Assembly (NCBI GenBank): GCA_030549775.1
Contig: CM060177.1
Coordinates: 69,057,638-69,121,637, forward strand
DNA from: Tamarix chinensis
Lineage: Eukaryota; Streptophyta; Magnoliopsida; Caryophyllales; Tamaricaceae
Direction: 5' to 3'
Length of the DNA stretch: 64,000 bases
Positions within the stretch are counted from its first letter, which is position 1; each line of letters begins with the position of its first letter. This document shows positions 60,341 to 64,000 of this stretch, one piece after another. The notes beneath the pieces are model-generated. The model searched no databases. It saw nothing but the letters and a program-made list of their open reading frames with translations, and was not told where the DNA came from. The position numbers and the translations under genes were made by a program.

Positions 60341-60790
60341 AGTCTTTCCCTCATGAGCTTCTTTATTTTTAACCACAACCTCACCTTCGATTTTCCTTTC
60401 CTCCTTCTTTAGTTGGTAAGATTTTCCCTCTAAAAAGAGGCATGACATTTGAGTTTCAAAGTGGCTTGCTTGAAACTATTGCCATCCTTGTAGCCTTTGG
60501 CCTAAAAAAGCCTTGAGCACCTTAATTCCCATTCCAAAATTTCTTCTAGATTATTTTGGCCTTTAAACTCAATTATTTCAACTTTAAAACCCTAAAGTCT
60601 CTTCTTTTTTTCCTCCCCCTCCTCCTTAACTCTTAAAATGACTCACTTGATGATGAGCCACTTTCACTTGAAATTTTTTTAACACTTGGGGGTTCCTCCA
60701 CTTCAAGGAGCATTTGGTTTATTCTCTAGTTTGGGGGGTTAGGACTTGGGATGATTTTTTGTAGTTGGTTTCAAATGTGGCCATTTCTTC
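60341..60790 (-). pseudogene. Gypsy gag remnant, minus strand
   Basis: The minus-strand translation gives gag words LEEILEWELRCSRLF, AKGYKDGNSFKQATLKLKCHASF, and KGKSKVRLWLKIKKLMRERL up to the LTR boundary at 60340. Stops (TAG) replace expected Gln or Trp at three places. The start side begins near a Met at about 60785. This belongs to an element other than the adjacent LTR, which interrupts it. The rest of gag-pol is not in the window. Confidence 0.65.
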
Positions 60791-61067
60791 TTACAAAATC
60801 CCCAACATTTTGTCTATTCATTGGGTGTTTCTTTTTAATGATTTAATGGAACAATCTTTCATTTCATTATGTGCCTCATTAAGATTCAAACCCCTAGATG
60901 GTAGATGATAAACCGTTATGGTTTAATTTTTAATGTGGAGACAATGGGTTCAAACAAGAGGAAAAAAATAGGGATGGTAGGTTTAGAATTTTTTTGTTGT
61001 GAGTGTTTGGCTTATATGGGTGTATATTATGATAGGAAATTCAAAAATCCCAATTTAGAGGAACCTA

Positions 61068-61330
61068 ATCTTTGATACCAATTGGGCTAAGCTAGAAACT
61101 AATGGTGACAAGGGCTGAGACCACTGAAAAAAAATGACAGGAGAAGAGATGAAGATAAGAAATTACAAATATAAATTAATTAACCCTTCATTTATATACT
61201 TGGATCTACCACTCAAACCTTAGCAACATTTGAGATAAAAGAAACTAGATTTTTTTTTTGTAATATTCAACCCAAGCCTACACTAATCGGAGGTAGTTTT
61301 CTGTCGAAAATGAGGGAAGAAATGGCAACC
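61068..61330 (-). mobile_element. LTR 3' end and primer site of the element carrying the minus-strand gag
   Basis: Minus-strand TGGTATCAAAG (61070-61080) is a tRNA-Met-like primer site, and the LTR would end near 61083. A TATA box, TATATAAAT on the minus strand at about 61193-61201, is about 110 bp upstream of that end. The LTR's other end is not clear, so the boundary at 61330 is a guess. Confidence 0.5.
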
Positions 61331-62100
61331 AAAGTGGCTTCTATTCAGCCATTTCACATGCTTATAAAGGGTGTGCAGATCTTTAGTTACATTTCAGTCA
61401 TACCTTAACAAAGTAGGTACAAACCAATTAGAAGTTAAGCTAACTAATTTAGTTTAATTCTAACCATCCCAAAAGTCAACCTATGTCTCCCATCACCCTT
61501 AATCGTGTGTTCCCTTAGCATCCTTTGATTTATTTTAGATCTTGGGACGGTGTAAAAGTAATCAGCTACTAATTGATCTATTACATCATTTACATTACAA
61601 AAGATAAGCTATAAAACATAGCCTATATCATGGGCTGACAAAAGTGCATTTAAGTGAGTGGACTTATCATCAAAATGTTGCCATAACTTGTACAGATCAT
61701 ACCTCCCTTCTACCAACCTTTTCCCTTTATTTTGTGCCCTTTGATGCCAACAAGGTGGTCCCCTCTGGATGTGTGTGCAAGGATTATTGGTAGCTGTGGT
61801 GGCTTTCTAGCTACAAATTGTGCCAAAAGGAAGCTACAAAATGAGATGGTGGTTGGTTGCATATGCATGGCTCCATGCATATGGATAGGGTGCTTTATTC
61901 ACTTAGTGTGATGCTTCCCAGATTAGAAGGGTTTTGGGTCCTTCGAAGTTAGGATGATAATTAATTAAAGAACAGTGTTGTGATGAAGATGGTCCTGCAT
62001 CATATATTCCCATGAAATACTGTGTGATATTTTTTTTATGTGAAATCTCAATCTTCATATTGTACGGGCCATGTGTTGAGGTGTTTGATATATAACGATA
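61331..62100. other. Spacer, no gene seen
   Basis: No ORF, RNA gene or LTR boundary that I can support is present. It may hold the remaining LTR of the minus-strand gag element. Confidence 0.4.
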
Positions 62101-62836
62101 CATTCTTTATTTTATGGGTTGTACCTTATACAATAATGTATGGAGGGTTTAAGTAAATGTTTCCTTAAGCATGTGGCATGAATACCAAAGTATGTTATAG
62201 CATGTACATCTCCCTTATGACTTCATAGATATGATAAGCATGATTCTTATGATCTATTTGCTTATATATGTCTAGAATAAAAATATATGCATGTCATGCA
62301 TTCATATTAATAGGATTGGTTTGCTTGGTATGCATTCATATTAATGAGATTGTTATTAGAGATCTCTACTTAATCCCATGAGTAAGACGTCTTGTACAAG
62401 TTCTTGAAGACTACCAATGACTGGTCTACCATTATTTCAATGCTAGTTGGGATTATTTAAGCATATGCATTCTAGATACTCTTTCTCTTTTAATAATCCT
62501 TTTACACATGAGATTCTTTGGGCAATATTGTTTCCCTTTGGATATTGGTTTCCCTGTCTTATTCGTTTTATTACTTATATTTGTGTGCTTGATATAGCCT
62601 TGGGTTATAAACCTTAGCATTTATACCTCTTATGTTATTTGCATTGTGCTCTCTAGTTTTACCCCTTGTATTGTTGGATACTCAACCTCATGTTTAACAT
62701 GAGATGGATGGTGATACGTTTATCTTATGCTAGGTATGACAATAATATCTTATTTTTCATAGGACATTTTTGTATTTCACATCTATAATAATTTATTAAA
62801 TAGAATTTATTGGTAGTAAAAAATGAGAGTGTTATA
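62101..62836 (+). mobile_element. LTR 3' terminus, decayed
   Basis: The stretch ends TAGTAAAAAATGAGAGTGTTATA at 62836 after 'ggatggtgatacg...gctaggtatgacaataat', matching the terminal context of the LTR at 1-150. The left limit is uncertain. Confidence 0.5.
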
Positions 62837-64000
62837 ATATCCCCCTCTAAGTCATATAAAGTCTTCCAATAAAAGACTAACAAATAATAAATTATAAATA
62901 TTTAAAACAATGAAGCTCAACACACCACAACGGTATTAGCTAACATGACTTGCATATGTCGGCATATGTCGGCTCTTGGCTTAGTAATTTTTGACAACTT
63001 TGATCGTGTTTGGTATTTCAACCATAAATTTTTTATTATGTCACTAAATGAGTAGACCTTCAATGAGTTGGAAATCTAACAAAGAGATATACAACTTTGA
63101 TGTTAGACACTTTTCCAAAATCATAATGCATCATGGTTGAAATTCCACTTATTGCCACAATTGCACACTTCTAGTACTCATTCTTGCCTTCCCCTCCTCT
63201 TCTTCCAAATGTTGTGTTTTAGTTTCTTTTGATCTCAGTTTTTCCAAATATCTATAGAATTGGTCATGAGCAATAACCAATAACAAGTAGACCAACACAT
63301 GCAAATATATATCATGAATCATTATAAAAAGTTATTTGATTAAGCATGATATTCTCATCATAAATCACAACTATCATTGAGTTATCCATTGTGTACTAAG
63401 TGCTACATATTTTATGGGAGTGTCAATTTATGCTTTTCCTCACTCCTAAAGGATTTTTTTCCTAGTAAATACAAGGTAATTATTTTATGTATTTTTATTC
63501 ATATAACCTTCTAAGATTTAATGTAGGAAAAACATGGTAGACATTTCACTATTTTTGATGTGTATTATTACTATATGGTGAACCAACGTGGCTATTTTTA
63601 GTTTTAATTTTGGTTTACATGTATTTTTCTATATTACTACTAATTAATAAATATATCTAAGTTTATTTGTAGTATTATATTGGGTTCATTTATTGAATAA
63701 TATGATAGGACTTTATGTTGTGCATTAGGGGTAATTCATTTGATAATTAAACTTGCTCTAACTAGGAGGACGGTGTTAAATGTTGATGATTTAAAGCTTT
63801 ACCTAAGCTCTAATTTTTGATTTGCTTAGAAAATTAAATTAGAGAATAACTACTTGACATGTGGAATATATATCCTCTCACTTAAATAATATTCTTAAAC
63901 TTTAAAAACATAATTGGTTGGTTAAAGTATTATTTCATACTCATGTTATAAATTATCAAACTATACTTAAATGAATATTATCATTTTTCTATAAAAAAAC
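62837..64000. other. AT-rich end of window, no feature seen
   Basis: I see no coding region, RNA gene or repeat boundary in this stretch. Confidence 0.45.

Noticed and set aside
61903..62103. 66-residue minus-strand ORF as a possible host gene
   Set aside because: It is short, has no recognisable domain or gene context, and lies in AT-rich sequence near LTR remnants.

Overview
The window reads as plant nuclear DNA, most likely angiosperm heterochromatin from a repeat-rich genome. I found no host gene, tRNA or rRNA in 64 kb. Nearly all recognisable sequence is retrotransposon: Ty3/Gypsy elements with very long LTRs (about 4 to 5.6 kb), one Athila-type element, and two plant L1-type LINEs. The kingdom call rests on tRNA-Asp and tRNA-Met primer sites of plant type, an Athila-like third ORF, a chromovirus-like C-terminal tail, and plant LINE ORFs with DUF4283-like and zf-RVT-like regions. 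These family names come from recognition by eye, not from a search.

Layout from left to right. Position 1-150 is the 3' terminus of an LTR cut by the window edge, and 819-1437 is an inverted, decayed LTR end. From about 1440 to 36930 lies an old chromovirus ('element A'): split left LTR 1440-17885, primer site 17889, decayed gag-pol 18148-22640, polypurine tract about 22758, split right LTR 22778-36930. Three younger insertions sit inside it. A complete Athila-type element (1829-14386, 5-bp target duplication GCTGC) is in the left LTR. A 5'-truncated LINE (26127-29591, 13-bp duplication) and a gag-only Gypsy element ('element B', 30568-36640, duplication GTTAT) are in the right LTR.

Further right are a third-family LTR (36931-41690, + strand), an inverted LTR fragment (41691 to about 43830), a stretch of degenerate palindromes (44046-44530), and a second decayed LINE (about 44930-55548). 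That LINE is split by a minus-strand solo LTR of element A's family (49314-54940). Next come a minus-strand LTR of the third family (56357-60340), a minus-strand gag remnant with its own primer site and LTR promoter (60341 to about 61330), and a last LTR terminus ending at 62836. The remainder to 64000 has no feature I can support.

The Athila-type element is the youngest and best preserved. Its two 1530-bp LTRs differ at only three positions by eye. It carries gag-protease-RT-RNase H-integrase in one frame broken by a single TAG, then a third ORF in the env-like position, also broken by one TAG. Before the third ORF are a six-copy 83-bp array, a gene-like leader and a good candidate 5'UTR intron. 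The array repeats the same palindrome found twice just upstream of the TATA box in each LTR, which suggests a second, internal promoter. Element B is unusual because its 5' LTR is only 80 bp, with perfect 17-bp inverted ends, while its 3' LTR is 4361 bp.
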